A program made the position numbers and the translations under genes. Shown piece after piece: positions 1 to 11,832 of a stretch of 64,000 bases of DNA (the first letter of the stretch is position 1; every line of letters starts with the position of its first letter). Location: contig JAGMUV010000006.1 of NCBI GenBank assembly GCA_020744425.1, positions 3,224,001-3,288,000 of the forward strand, written 5' to 3'. This DNA is from Dactylonectria macrodidyma (taxonomy: Eukaryota; Ascomycota; Sordariomycetes; Hypocreales; Nectriaceae). The notes below the pieces were generated by a model. The model saw only the letters and a list, made by a program, of their open reading frames with translations, did no database searches and had not been told where the DNA came from.

Positions 1-64
1 TTCGTCTTGATATGTCCATATTCTCTGTGTCTATGCCTGCATCGACGAAGTCTAACGATTTTAG

Positions 65-965
65 TGGGTGTTCGTTGAGCCTGAGCCCGGCGTCTTCAAC
101 TTTACGGAGGGAGAAGTTGTGTCCTCGATAGCAGCCGAGACTGGTCAGTATCTTCGATGTCATGCACTCGTGTGGCACTCGCAGCTGGCTCCCTGGGTTG
201 AAACCACAGATTGGACTCCCAAGACCCTGAAAAAGGCTCTGGTGAGACATGTCCGAAAGGTCGCGAGCCACTGGAGGGGTAGATGCTACGCCTGGGATGT
301 CGTCAATGAGGCCCTGAACGAAGACGGCACCTATCGCGAGTCCGTGTTCTACAAGGTCCTGGGCGAGGAGTACATCAAGATCGCATTCCGCGAGGCAGCG
401 AAAGCTGACCCGCATGCCAAACTGTACTACAATGACTACAATCTCGAATCTCCAAGTGGCAAGTCCGAAGGAGCTATCAGGATCGTCAAGATGCTCCAGG
501 CCGAAGGGATCAAGGTCGATGGTATCGGAATGCAGGCACACTTGGTAGCTCATCGGGCACCAAGTCTCGATCAACAAATCGCTGTTATTAAGAGCTACGC
601 GAAAACAGGTGTCGAGGTTGCTTTGACAGAGTTGGATGTCAGAATCGAGCTGCCGGTTAACCAGACGAACTTGGCATGGCAAAAAGAGGCCTATAAGAAC
701 GTAAGGGTCCCAAGTCCTTCTCCAGATTGATACTAAAATTGGTGTACAGTCCGTTGGTGCCTGCGCACAAGTAAAAGCTTGCGTCGGAATTACAATTTGG
801 GACTTTTATGACCCTTTCAGTTGGGTGCCGTATGTATTTGATGGTGAAGGCGCAGCACTTCTCTGGTTTGAGGACTTTAGTCGCCATCCGGCGTATTACG
901 GGGCTCTAGAAGCCTTGAAGAACGCAACGCGTCACTGTCAAAAGAAGGGAAAGTATCACTGCTAG
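65..965 (+). CDS. GH10 endo-beta-1,4-xylanase, 3' part (5' exons outside window)
   Basis: Hydrolyses internal beta-1,4 bonds of xylan and is normally secreted. Two exons are visible, 65..700 and 750..965, joined across a 49-nt intron (GTAAGG to ACAG). Position 65 follows an AG acceptor with a TCTAAC branch-like sequence just upstream, so the first exon and any signal peptide lie to the left of the window. The GH10 landmarks are all present: the WVFVEPEPG segment, the VWHSQLAPW loop, the acid/base Glu in DVVNEAL (codon at 308..310) and the nucleophile Glu in LTELDVRI (codon at 629..631). The second exon supplies the conserved IWDFYDPFSWVP strand and a short Cys-containing tail ending in a TAG. 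No carbohydrate-binding module is seen at the C-terminus. The family call is very secure; only the 5' end is unknown. Confidence 0.93.
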
Positions 966-1201
966 GCGGGTCAAAACCCAGATTGAGACGGATGACAGAG
1001 ACTCAAAGGACGACAGAATAACGAGACAAAGTTGACGGTTCTATCGAAGTCGCGGTCGAAGTTCGCATTGGTTCTTACAACAAAGTTTATCTTCTTCGCA
1101 CATATGTTCAGGTCGTACGTAGACAGTCGAATAAACGGATAATTAATTGGAAGAATAGTACTATTTGGTGGCTTTACCGTGTTTTTGGCAGAGACCGAAT
1201 T

Positions 1202-3068
1202 CTAGTTGAAGATTTTGTTGAGCACTCTCTCAACCTTCTTAGGCTCGTGAGGCGCCAACATAGCCTCATAGTTGTCAATCTCCTCTTTCAACCCATCAAG
1301 GCTCAGATCGGCAGTTCCGGGTCGAACATACTTTGTCTTAAAGACAAGCTTCCATGCGACGAAAAGAATTACGAAGAAAGCAAGCATGCCATATGTCAAG
1401 AAGAACCACATAACATCCCACCCACCGGAGAGGAACAAACTATAACCTCCGGCCAAAAACATGAAGGTGGTGCCTCCCATGGCGACGTACGAGGTATACG
1501 GCTGGAATCGACCCTTGTACGGGAGAGTGTCTCGTGAGATCCCCTGTTTGGCCAGAGCAGAGTAGAAGTGTCGGTATGTCAAAGCCGTGAATCCGTAGTT
1601 GATCAATTGGCAACAGGTAACGAGGTCGACAAGGTAGACCATGACGTCCGCGGAAGAGCTATTGACCTGAAGGATGGCAAGGAGGCAAAAGGACAGGGAG
1701 AACATCAGCGACCAAAGAGGCACGCCGCCCTTTGTGCACCATGAGAAAACGCGAGGAGCGTGACCCTTCAGCGACATGCCATACATGGTTCGGGTCGCTG
1801 AGAATAAAAGGCCATTTCCAGCACTGAAGATAGATGTCATGATCAGAGCGTTGACGAGATGTGGCAAGCCGCTGATCTTAAGCCGCTGCATGGCAATAAC
1901 ATAGGGTCTACACGACCGTTAGCTGAGCCTATGAACAAGATCACATACTATAGGAAACTCACGATGCTGCACCGGTACCCGATCCAGAAACCTCGCCTCC
2001 CAGAATGGCAAGAAGAGTTGAGTCATTTGAGGGAATAACAATACCCATGCAAAGTGCAGATCCAACAAAGAACACGAGGATACGCCAGACGAAGGATCGA
2101 AACGCTGGAGGAAGGATCTTTCGAGGGTGTTCAGCCTCAGCAGCAACCATCGAGATGTACTCAGGTCCACAGATACTTGATATTGTTAGTGACAGATACC
2201 GTGCAAATAGTATATGAGATACTCACGAAAAACTGGCTTGATACAAACAGGACAGAATTCCCAGAAATCTGCCAGTGTTGCCAGGAACAATGTGTTCAAC
2301 GAAAGCTCCAGGGTCTTTCCAATATCGGAATCCGTAGGCGTCGTGCAATGGGTTTCCTCCAACCATGGTGATGAAGGTGAAAAAGAATAATCCAATCATC
2401 AATAGAACCTTGAAGATTGAAAGATAGAACTCCGAGATTCCGAAATACCGCACGGTGATGACGTTGAGTAGGGCGTAAAGCACAATCATGGCGACGATGA
2501 TGGCCTCTACTGGCACTTTGTCGGTCCAGAAGGTAATCATGATGTTCATAGCCACAATCTCAAATGGCACGAGGAAGGCCATGTTAAGAAAGAAGTTCCA
2601 GGACATAGCAAAGCCCAACGCGCCGTCAACCCATTCGCCACCGAAGCGGATAAAGGGCGACGGAATGGGGAGATAAGTCACCATCTCAGCAAAACATTCG
2701 TTGACAGCCCACATGACCGATCCCCATATAAGAAAAGCAATGAAGAGGCCAGCAGGGCCTCCCTTGGGAAGGGCGGAACCCATCTGCACGTAGAGAGCTT
2801 GAATGGGTGTCAGTGGTGCGCCATGAAACAGTTCTTCTACCATGATAGGCTGAAGGAAAAAGTAATGTGTGAACTTACAAGTGCCAATCGCCCCACCAAT
2901 GGCAAACAACTGAACTTCCTTGCCGTGCAATTTACGATGCAAGGCCTGCGAGCCAGCAGTTATGTCGGCGGTCGTGCCATCAGCAACATCGTGATCAGCG
3001 CCAATCTCAGCCTTGCCGACTGCAGACATGGATGGCAACTTCTTCTCAAAAGACTCGTCAGTCGACAT
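1202..3068 (-). CDS. APC/AAT-family amino-acid permease (4 exons)
   Basis: A plasma-membrane proton-coupled amino-acid transporter with about 12 membrane segments. The model is complement(1202..1907, 1963..2175, 2227..2797, 2879..3068), giving 559 residues, and all three introns have clean GT/AG ends and keep frame. The start is the ATG at 3068 (MSTDES); an in-frame TTG further up is not used. The N-terminus is cytosolic and is followed by the family signature HGKEVQLFAIGGAIGT, which begins the first membrane helix. CGPEYISMVAAEAEHPRK is the typical GPE-E-PRK segment of fungal amino-acid permeases. The C-terminal tail is charged. It lies convergent to the xylanase, 236 bp away. Substrate cannot be told from sequence. 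It is only distantly like the second permease at 57.7 kb. Confidence 0.92.
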
Positions 3069-3955
3069 GATGATCCTAACCAAATGGAAGCCGAAAGTTT
3101 AGGGAAGAAACGGGTTGCATTTCAATGAAACGAGGAAAATAACCCTTGCAGCCTTCAAGACGCAACTTATGTGGGGTCCAGTGATAGAGCTGCTGGAGAC
3201 GATGGGCGTGTGCAGGAGTTCTCTGATGGCTAAACAAGGATTCCCTGCAGTGTGTGGTGATTCAGATGTCGTCGAGCAACGGTTTGCTTATCATGGATCC
3301 CAATGCAGCATCAGTGGACTGGGGGATGAGCTACGATCTCAGATAAGAGACGTGGTGTCCGCCCACTTAGATTAGGGTGGATTGTCAATATCAGGCCAAT
3401 ACCCAATGGCTGTTTGTTCATTACTTATCGTTATCTCGAGCAGACCAAGAATCGGCCCCTCCGACATGACACAATGGCAATGCTACCAGCTTTGCTTAAT
3501 TAGATGCTAACTAGAGTAGCCGTAGGTACTAAAGAATAGTGCCGCTTTAGTGTCGGGGTGGGCGTCATGCAACCACGAAGTTTTGATCATGGCATGAACG
3601 AATACCTGGCTGTAATGGACCTCTTCCATTGTCGGTGTAGTAGCCGACCAAATATTTCAGCCACCCGTCAAGATTTTTGCCCCTACAGTCGTTCCTAGTC
3701 ATTTTGGGTTGAGTCATAGAGTTTGAGAGATTTTCCATGTGTCATGAGCCTGGTTCGGGACTTTATCTAGAAGCTCAACAATTATGGCTTAAGAAGTTGT
3801 GAGGGATGGGGAAATCGAAGGGATTGCCGCCCTGTCATCCATCCAGCAAGACAACAACTATTTGAGAGATAAAGATATACAGTGAAGAACGTTTAACGAC
3901 TTCACAATCGAGCCATGGGAGGGAATAAATGTTCCACATTTCTAACAACTCTCTG
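3069..3955. other. Intergenic spacer (upstream of permease, downstream of aldolase)
   Basis: No open frame with recognisable coding character. It must hold the promoter of the minus-strand permease and the 3' flank of the minus-strand aldolase-like gene. I see no repeat or RNA gene. Confidence 0.5.
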
Positions 3956-4877
3956 TTACTGCTTAAAATTACCGTTGGACAGGTAGTCCTCTAACTGGTA
4001 ATGAGGTTGAAACTCGACGAATAATGTCTCCTAATTGATCATATTAGTAGGTTCATCAACAGTTATGAGGGAAAAGTGGATGACGTACTGGGGTGCTGGC
4101 CATTCTGTAATTGTATGCTGCTTCTTCGTCACTGACCACCTTCGTCTCAAGCCCAGCCGCATGGGCCAGAAGTTGGACTTTGCAGCTCCTTTCCATCAAA
4201 CAGAACAAGAACGCTGCCTCATCGACAGTTTGTCCCACGGTTAGAAGCCCGTGGTTCATGAGAATCGCAGCCTTGCCATCCCCTAGACTCTCTGCGATCC
4301 TTTCACCCTCAGAAGTCTCATTGGCAATGCCGCCGTAGTCCGAATAGACTGAATGAGCCTTGTAAAAATAGCACACATCTTGGTTGATCATGTCAAGCGG
4401 CTTTGCAAACGCTGACCAGGCCCGACCGTGTACGGAATGCGTGTGACAGATTGCGTGTACGTCCTTGCGAGAACGGTGTACGGCGCTGTGGATCTGGAAG
4501 CCTGCAGCGTTGATGGAGCCGTCGATGTTTCCCCCAACCGTATCACCGTCCAAATTGACACAGATCATGTCGCTAGCCTTCAGCATCCCGAAGTGTACTG
4601 CCAGCGGGTTGATCCAGAAGCGATCCTCAAACTCGGGATCTCGCACGCTGATATGTCCTGATATGCCCTCCGCGTATCCTTCCCTGGCGAAAACACGGAA
4701 GGCGGCCGCCATATGTTCCAGTTGCCACTGTCGCTTCTCGGCGTGCGAGCTGAACTCTGGGATACCTGGCAGAGCCTTGCCTCGATGGGCCATGGCAGCC
4801 ATGGGGTCGACATGTTTGGCAACGACGGGGGCCTGAGTCGGCTCATTGGCCAGGGGCAGGGTTGCAGCTGGTGCCAT
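3956..4877 (-). CDS. Class II aldolase/adducin-fold protein (2 exons)
   Basis: Metal-dependent aldolase or decarboxylase fold, as in fuculose-phosphate aldolase and the adducin head; the substrate of fungal members is mostly unknown. Model complement(3956..4030, 4089..4877), 287 residues, starting at the ATG at 4877 (MAPAATLP). Zinc ligands are visible as H145 and H147 in CHTHSVHGRAW and H209 in MNHGLLT. A short second exon is easily missed: a donor GTACGT at 4088 and an acceptor TTAG at 4031 join PVASTP-like sequence to ETLFVEFQPHYQLEDYL, and the EFQP segment is typical of the family's end. Without splicing the protein ends in unrelated residues. It is divergent from the P450 across a 573-bp spacer, so the two may share control. 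Confidence 0.9.
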
Positions 4878-5450
4878 CTTAGTTTGGGTTATGTTGATAG
4901 TTGGATATGGACAGGCTGCAAAGGAGGTATGTAAGGAAGATGAACAAGTCAAGTTGTGTCTATCGCTGAGGCTAGTACAATATGTGACTTCATGGCAGAA
5001 ATCCTCTAGTTCTAAATACAGTTACGATTGTGCGTTTCGTGCGGACTAATCACTGAGTTTCGGTGTCCTTTTGCCGTCTTGATCACGTTCACGCGGAAGT
5101 GAAACGTAGCCAGTATGCAATGTTAGTGAATGGGGATTACCGTACAGGACGGTTTCCGATAAGATCTCCGATAAGACGAATATTGCACGGTATCGTCGGA
5201 CTGTCCGATGGCCTCGCTCGGGTTGTCCGATAACCAGGTGACATAAAGATAAGCCACCATTAGGTAACTTGCGGAGTAGTGGCCGACATGACAATGCGGG
5301 GTATTTGCCAGGTACACAGGTTGATAAGCCAGATTTGAGAGCCCGGGCTGGTCCCTGTCATCTTACGACTCTCACCTTTATAGCACGTTACTACGGTCCC
5401 CTGCCAATCAGTTTGCCGTCAATCCAATCGCAACGTCGAGGGTGGCCAGC
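4878..5450. promoter_or_regulatory. Bidirectional promoter with GATAAG and TCCGAT repeats
   Basis: The 573-bp spacer between the divergent aldolase-like gene and the P450. TCCGAT occurs four times, at 5155, 5167, 5204 and 5226. The first two continue as TCCGATAAGA, placing two GATAAG boxes 12 bp apart; another AGATAAGCC lies near 5247. GATAAG is the core bound by fungal GATA factors such as AreA. The repeats are seen directly; function is inferred. Confidence 0.5.
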
Positions 5451-7241
5451 ATGAACGGAAGCATTGCCCGCAAGGGTGAGTACCAAGACGTACTCTAAGA
5501 GTCGACGGGCAACTAATTGACCACTCTTAGGCCTTGAAGTCCTGTCTGAGAATCCTGTGCCTGTAGCAGCTGTAGCTTTACTTGCCTACGTCGTCTACAC
5601 TTTCATCCTCAAAGTATTATGCGCAACTCCGTTAAGCAAAGTGCCAGGCCCCAAGTCCTATGCGGTCACGAAATGGAGACTAGCCCTTGCCGACTATCGC
5701 GGAGTCAGAACGCCGGAAATTCACTCTTTGCATCAGAAGTATGGCACTGCAGTGCGCGTTGGACCCAATGAGGTCTCGTTTTCATCTCTTTCGGCCCTGC
5801 GAACGATCTATGGCGCAGGATCCGGCTTCGAGAGGACGACATTCTACAGAATGTTTGACGTTTACGGACGCCAGAACCTCTTCACTTTTGCTAGCACCAA
5901 ACAGCACGCTGAAAGGAAGAAGGCACTTGCCCATGCCTACTCGAAAAGTGTGATATTGTCGCCCAGTGCGATATCTAAACCACTCATCGAAAAGAACGTC
6001 AAGAGTTACCTGGAACTCTTGGACAAGGAAAAAGGCCTGGCAGAGGAAATATTCCAGAGCCTGCATTGGTTCAGTCTTGACAGCATCACCGGATTCCTAT
6101 ACGGAGATCAGCATGGAGGCACTCATGCACTAAGAGGGAATGAAGCAGACAGGACAATGCTCAACGACATCATTGATCCCAGTCGGAGATTACTCAGCTG
6201 GTATGCGGTGCATTTGAAGGGTTACACAAAGTGGCTCTACACCCGAACTGGGGTCCTGGAGAGCATCATCACCAAACTCGGATTGTTGCCCATGAACAAG
6301 CCTGCGACATATACCGGTATTCGAGCGCACGCACTTCAATCGTGGACTAGCTTCGAGACTGCCGTCACAGAAAAGGGTAGCAGCCAAGACTTGGCCATCA
6401 TCGACAAGTTATGGAAATACAACCAATCTCGTAAGGGCACTCGTCTGGATGGTCTCGACATGGCTTCGGAGTTGGCCGATCATTTTCTCGCCGGGATCGA
6501 TACAACGAGCGATACAGCAATGTTCACCATCTGGGCTCTGTCGTTGCCCGAAAATCGAAAGTACCAGGAGAGGTTGATCGCAGAGGTCGACAGCATCTCT
6601 GCCGCAGACTGCAATGAAGACGGAAACCCTACCGTGGAAGTTTCAGACAAACTGACATACCTCGACGCTGTGATCAAGGAGACCCTCCGGCTGTATGCAC
6701 CTTTGCCTGCGTCAGAGCCACGATCAATGCCAATTGACACGACTATTGATGGCTATCTGATCCCAGCTGGAACAGTTGTCAGCATGTCGCCTTACACACT
6801 TCACCGAAACCCAGAGGTGTTCCCAGAACCACTGAAGTTCAAACCCGAGCGATGGCTTGGGGAATGCGGCGATCTTGCAGAAATGAAGAAGTGGTTCTGG
6901 GCGTTCTCGAGTGGAGGTCGCATGTGTATCGGTTTGCAGTAAGTTTTTCCAGATTGAGAAGATATGACGAAATCTGACCTGGCTTTCACAGTCTTGCTAT
7001 GGCTGAGATGACCACACTGCTGGCCGCCATCTATCGAACGTACACGACCGCAGTGCAAGAGCGACAGAAGGGGATCAGTCCCGGAATCACAAGCCGCTTC
7101 GAAGTGTTCTACGATGAGACCCTCCCAAAGTTCGAGGTAAGCAGCGATTTGCAGAGCCACCCGGGATTCTAGACTGACTGAGCCTTGTTTTAGGAGCATA
7201 AATGCTACATCAACTTCGAAAAACGGGAAGGGGGTCAATAG
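5451..7241 (+). CDS. Cytochrome P450 monooxygenase (4 exons)
   Basis: Heme-thiolate monooxygenase anchored in the endoplasmic reticulum. Model join(5451..5475, 5531..6938, 6992..7136, 7194..7241), 541 residues. The first exon is only 25 nt and supplies the ATG; the long second exon has no in-frame ATG at its start, which decides the start. A membrane anchor (about residues 18-40) is followed by the proline-rich PLSKVPGPKS hinge. The I-helix motif AGIDTT is at 329-334, the K-helix ExxR (ETLR) at 392-395, the PERW segment near 447, and the heme loop FSSGGRMCIG has its ligand at C474. The last 16 codons sit in a separate small exon. It resembles the fungal clan that includes benzoate- and pisatin-type P450s; the substrate is unknown. 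Confidence 0.94.
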
Positions 7242-8642
7242 AAACGTAGTGGCATTGGGTGTAGCGCAGAACGAAAAATTCGGAGAATGCGTGTGCGGTG
7301 ATTGGAACCGCAAATCACCAGGTATTCCTAGCCGAGGACACTCGTACTTAAAAGGGGAGTGCGGAAATAAAACAGTGGAAGGGTTCTTGAACTTCACCAT
7401 GGAAGCGAAATACGAATGAAGTAGCTGAAGAACCGCGAAAGTTTGGCAATTCTTATGACTCATAAACTCCGTTTCAATAAACAAAGATCACGTAGTTGTA
7501 GGGAACGATGTATTTACTCTCTGTGAGCATTCCAAGGTGCTGTAGGTACAGAGCGATGACGTCATCGCCTTTACTTGTGCCAATTGTGGGTAAAGCCAAA
7601 TGTCTCGTCTCCAGTTGGTTTGTGAATAGTTTCACTTTACATACAGCCCATGACAGGACATTGACTTATAGATCCGATTATCGTTTCTTCGACATCGCTC
7701 TCTACAAGTGATATATCAAGCCAACCAAGCCTGCACACCTGTTCTTCTCCAGATACGGAACCTAGTTTTCATCGCATCACAGATCGGCTCCTTACCCTAT
7801 ACTTAGTTTTATGCCTCATTATCGCCAGCATTTTCTTACACATTCCCACTATTAAATATTAGCATTTCCTCAGCGAGAATCATTTTCTCAATTTGACTGA
7901 GCTCATCTAGTTCTGCATGTCGACAGATCATAGCTGCCTCAGCTTCAATGTTTAGATGTAGGCGAAATAATGAACACAAGGACCACAGCTGAGCGTAGGC
8001 AGAATGAGTAGCTCGTGATAATAAAAGACCAATTAAATTATCTCCGGGGCTTCCGAAGTGGATTATTCATCTAGAATACGTCGCACGTCCTTCGAGGACT
8101 TCGGCATCTTCACCATTACCGAGGCGTCGTCAAGGTTCAGAGCTAGTGGTGATAGCTCTAGTCTCTAAAGTATCCTTCAGCTTGCCAAGACAACTGATGT
8201 GCTTAGGGCCAGGGATTAAGAGAAATTTATACCCCCTCCTAGTATTTCAAACACATATATGTACATGGCCGAGAATTCATCGCAATAGTCAACTGCCATA
8301 GTACCACGAAGACTGTCCAACTACGAGTGTCTCAGAAGAGTTCGAGGATTGCCATAGGAATAAGTCATGATTGGGAATACTATGAGAAAATGACTATTTG
8401 TACACAAAGATAACGTGAACGTGCTAGGCATGATGAAGAGCAAAGTCCAGGAGGTATTCATATAAGTGGTTACGTAATGTTACAACTATCAAAGGGTTTC
8501 CAACGGCTGTCAAGTAGCCCAATGATTGTCAGCTTTGATTCAAAGGGAGACCTCTTAAATAATATGTCATCGACGGCGTAACTCGTTCGGAATGCTGGGG
8601 TCTTCCGATTGGTCCCGCCAAATATACACCATCGAGCTGAGA
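7242..8642. other. Gene-free, fairly AT-rich spacer
   Basis: Lies between the 3' ends of two convergent genes. Only short unrelated open frames occur. I see no RNA gene, repeat array or transposon remnant. Confidence 0.5.
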
Positions 8643-9881
8643 CTAAGAGCCTTTCATTCTGCTTTCCTGGCCAATAATCTCTTCTCCCACCCAAATATCA
8701 GTCCTCTTCTGGATACCTGGCTCCAATGGTATGTCGCTATTATCGCTCTGTGATGGGGAAGGCGGTCTATTTGACCGAACAAATGTTTGGGTGTTGTTCG
8801 TGCTGTCGTCGCGATATCCGCTGTTGATGTACGCGGCATTGGACCCGGATACGATATACGAGGAGTTGTTGTTTGACTGGCCACCTCGGAAGAAGTAAAG
8901 AAACATTGATCGACCGAGAGCGAGATTGGCGCCGATGATGCCGAGATATAGTTCGAGGTTGGACCAAATCGCGGTAATCGCATAAACCCCTGGGAGATCG
9001 ATGATTAGCTATGTACGGCCGCAAAAGGGTAGGATCTTCACTTACAACTTAAATCAGATGTGACAATACCTAGAGATGCTGCACGGGCGATGCCGAAGCC
9101 AGTAGCCCTGGTCGCATTGTTAGTTTGAATAGACAAGGTAGGAAAATGAACTTACACTAAGCCGAGACTCATCAAGGCCCAGACGGACAGCTTGGTTGTA
9201 AAGGGAATCCTGACTTTCCAGATAGCGAGCAATGGGAGCAACGAGCAAAGGATATCTGTAAGAATAGAGTACCCTATATAGTTCGTTGTTAGGGTAGGTT
9301 GTTCTCCATAGATATCCTGATCGCCCCAGGACAAACTTACCAATAGTCATGTAAATCCAGTAAATGCGAATCCGTGCATCCCAACATGTTCCCACTCCCG
9401 TCCAGTATGCATCCACGGGATCGCACTCGGCGAGGAGAATAACGACAGCTCCAAAGTTTGTGAGAACCAATCCCGCCATGATAGCCCACGACGTGTATCT
9501 GGTCCACTTCGCATCTTTGATCCGTAGTAGCAGGAGCAAGATAGATACCTTGAGGAGACATATGCTCGAAAAGAGAAGGATCTGGGCAACCCATCCGAGC
9601 ATGTTGTTGTTGATGTAATTCTCCTTGGAAATATACCATCTATGTCTCCCATTGCCAATCTTCACCTGGGCAACTTGGACCGCGTATCTCGCGATACCGA
9701 GACCGGTAACGACAACGATGGAGTAGTCATCCCATCCTAGGTTGCGCATCGAAAACCGCACCCATATTCGCAGACACGTGGTGATGATGACGAAAGCGAT
9801 CAGCGTCGACGAAACACCCAATAGGACGGGTCCAACGTTCCTATCTGGGGGTAGAGGATCTGGCGGCGTCACGGTGGCCAT
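8643..9881 (-). CDS. SAT4/PTH11-type rhodopsin-domain integral membrane protein (4 exons)
   Basis: Seven-helix membrane protein of the large fungal rhodopsin-domain (SAT4/PTH11-like) family, thought to sense surface or extracellular cues. Model complement(8643..8989, 9046..9107, 9156..9273, 9341..9881), 355 residues, start ATG at 9881 (MATVTPPDP). The helices run from LLGVSSTLIAFVIITTCLRIWVR through the cysteine-bearing loop CDPVDAYW...GTCWD, which is typical of the family, to the AIWSNLELYLGIIGANLA segment. The cytosolic tail is rich in Ser, Asn and Pro. No CFEM domain is visible, so it is not a classic Pth11. Three short introns of 49-67 nt all keep frame. Ligand and downstream partner cannot be inferred. 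A second member lies at 54.9-56.2 kb. Confidence 0.9.
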
Positions 9882-11832
9882 GGCGGGCTGCGATCGTCGA
9901 GCGAGAGAGTTTGAACGTCGACAAAGACGCTGATCTTGCTTGCAGTACAACGAAAGCGTATGGAGCGTACTAATGGAAGCTAAGATTCATCGAAGACCCA
10001 TTTACTCAGTCCATAGAGCGGAGAGACCGAAGATCAGGCTGCGAAGGACTCCCCATTTAGACCCACAGATGCGATTGCAGCAAAGGCAAGAATCGACATC
10101 GTAGCAGTCTCGCTTAGAAGCCTCAAGCCCTATCCAACACTCGACGGGATAGAGACTCGATTAGGCTTGTGTCATCTATCCCTCATTGAGCAGGTCTGAT
10201 CAGGGGTCCTGGCTAGTGGCCTTCGGATGGAGCGGCCTGCACGGCAACCAACAGCCCTAGAGTGACAGCATGCAAGGTTTATTGGGACCCCTGAATCAAA
10301 GACGTAAGGAAGAAGAGACCTGCGAACGTTGAGTGTGTGTGGGGATGAGTGGTTTGGAATCGGCTACTACGAACAGTGGCCTGGGCTTTCAATATGACCG
10401 GGTCGTCGGAAGAGATTTAGCCTTACGACATGCATATCTAAATCTAGAAAACATACTACGTATGTACATAACTTGGCACATACGCAGTGCGAAGCTCTTA
10501 AGCGAGGAGTTTGGGACGCAGCATTGTTTGAGTTTCCCCAATCAAGGGGTCAGACGCCACAAACGTTGACAGCAAGGGCTAAGGAACGAATGGTTCATTC
10601 ACTGTATCGTTTCCCCGCTGACGGCCGGGCAGCATTGGCCACACGAGTTGGGCGTCAAGGTATCCCCAACTGATATTACGATGCTGTTATGCAGAATGCT
10701 CTGGTTCCTCGCCCTTGTCCCATCGAGGATTCCAGTTGCCCTTGGGAATGAAGCATGCCAACCTGAATGTGTTCACCACTACGTACGCGAACAACCCATC
10801 ACTGAATATGAATCCCTGTTCGCACATTAAAAAATCCCGCAGGGTATTTCTAGCATCCGCGAAAACTGAGCAGATTGATGGGGGATGTGCAAGCCACCGC
10901 GGCGGGATCACCACAGTCGAAGAAGGCCAGTGACAAAAGTAGCTGCGATCTTAGTGCCCGCTCGTCTTAGGTGTTTCTTTCGGATTCACTAGCCTCCGCT
11001 TATCCATTAATCAAGATAGTCTGTTTGGATTCATGGAAGTCTTGTGATTTATCAGCGTGTATAAATCGACTTTGCCAAGACGCTTCTAGGGCTCATTTTG
11101 CTCAGTTTTCAGGGAAGCACAGAAGGGTTCAGGGCTTCCAAGCAGGGCCATCGGGCTGAATCTCCCACCTGGAGGTGTCATATCATTAGAGTAGCATCGG
11201 CCAGGGGTTTACCCTTGTCTCTCCGTTGGCTATACGAAGGTCGACCCTCCCGCTCGCCAAGAGCCCGGTCAAAGTTTATTTAATCCTAGAAGAAAAAGCC
11301 AGAGCCGGCATTTCCGCGGCTATTCAAGTCCCCGAGTTGACCAGTGACCTGGTAAGGTGGTAAATTGCTCACCGCTCGAATATCCTACTCGAGTTAGTTG
11401 GATATGCAAAGACGGAGAGACAATATGGTGAAAAAAGGTTAAACATGACTTTTCCCATGGTCTTTCCCATGTCTGATGGCTGGGGTCAATTCCCCCTCAA
11501 TGCACCAATGCAGGGTTCAGCGTGCCCTGGGTTGGTGCGGCAATACTACATACATACGTAGGCGGTATCCTGTAGTTTTCAGGGGAATGCTGCCTCAACT
11601 GTGAGTCTATTGGATGCTAAAATGACAGTGTTACCTCGAAAAACATCTCCACATCTCGCTGCATCCTTGGAAACAAGGGCTCCAACTCTTACAAATGAAG
11701 CTGCGTCCCACCAAAACCTGTAATGCATCGTCAAGCTGCAAGTGAGACAGCCCAACTCGCCAGTGCTAAACTCGGAGTGGACCTTAAGCTTTGCGTATTC
11801 CGCCCTGCCATTCTTTTTCCAAATCGCCAAAG
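9882..11832. other. Gene-free spacer between divergent genes
   Basis: Nearly 2 kb separating the SAT4-type gene and the GMC oxidoreductase. Several short open frames overlap in different phases and none shows a domain or codon bias. It must include both promoters. Confidence 0.5.
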
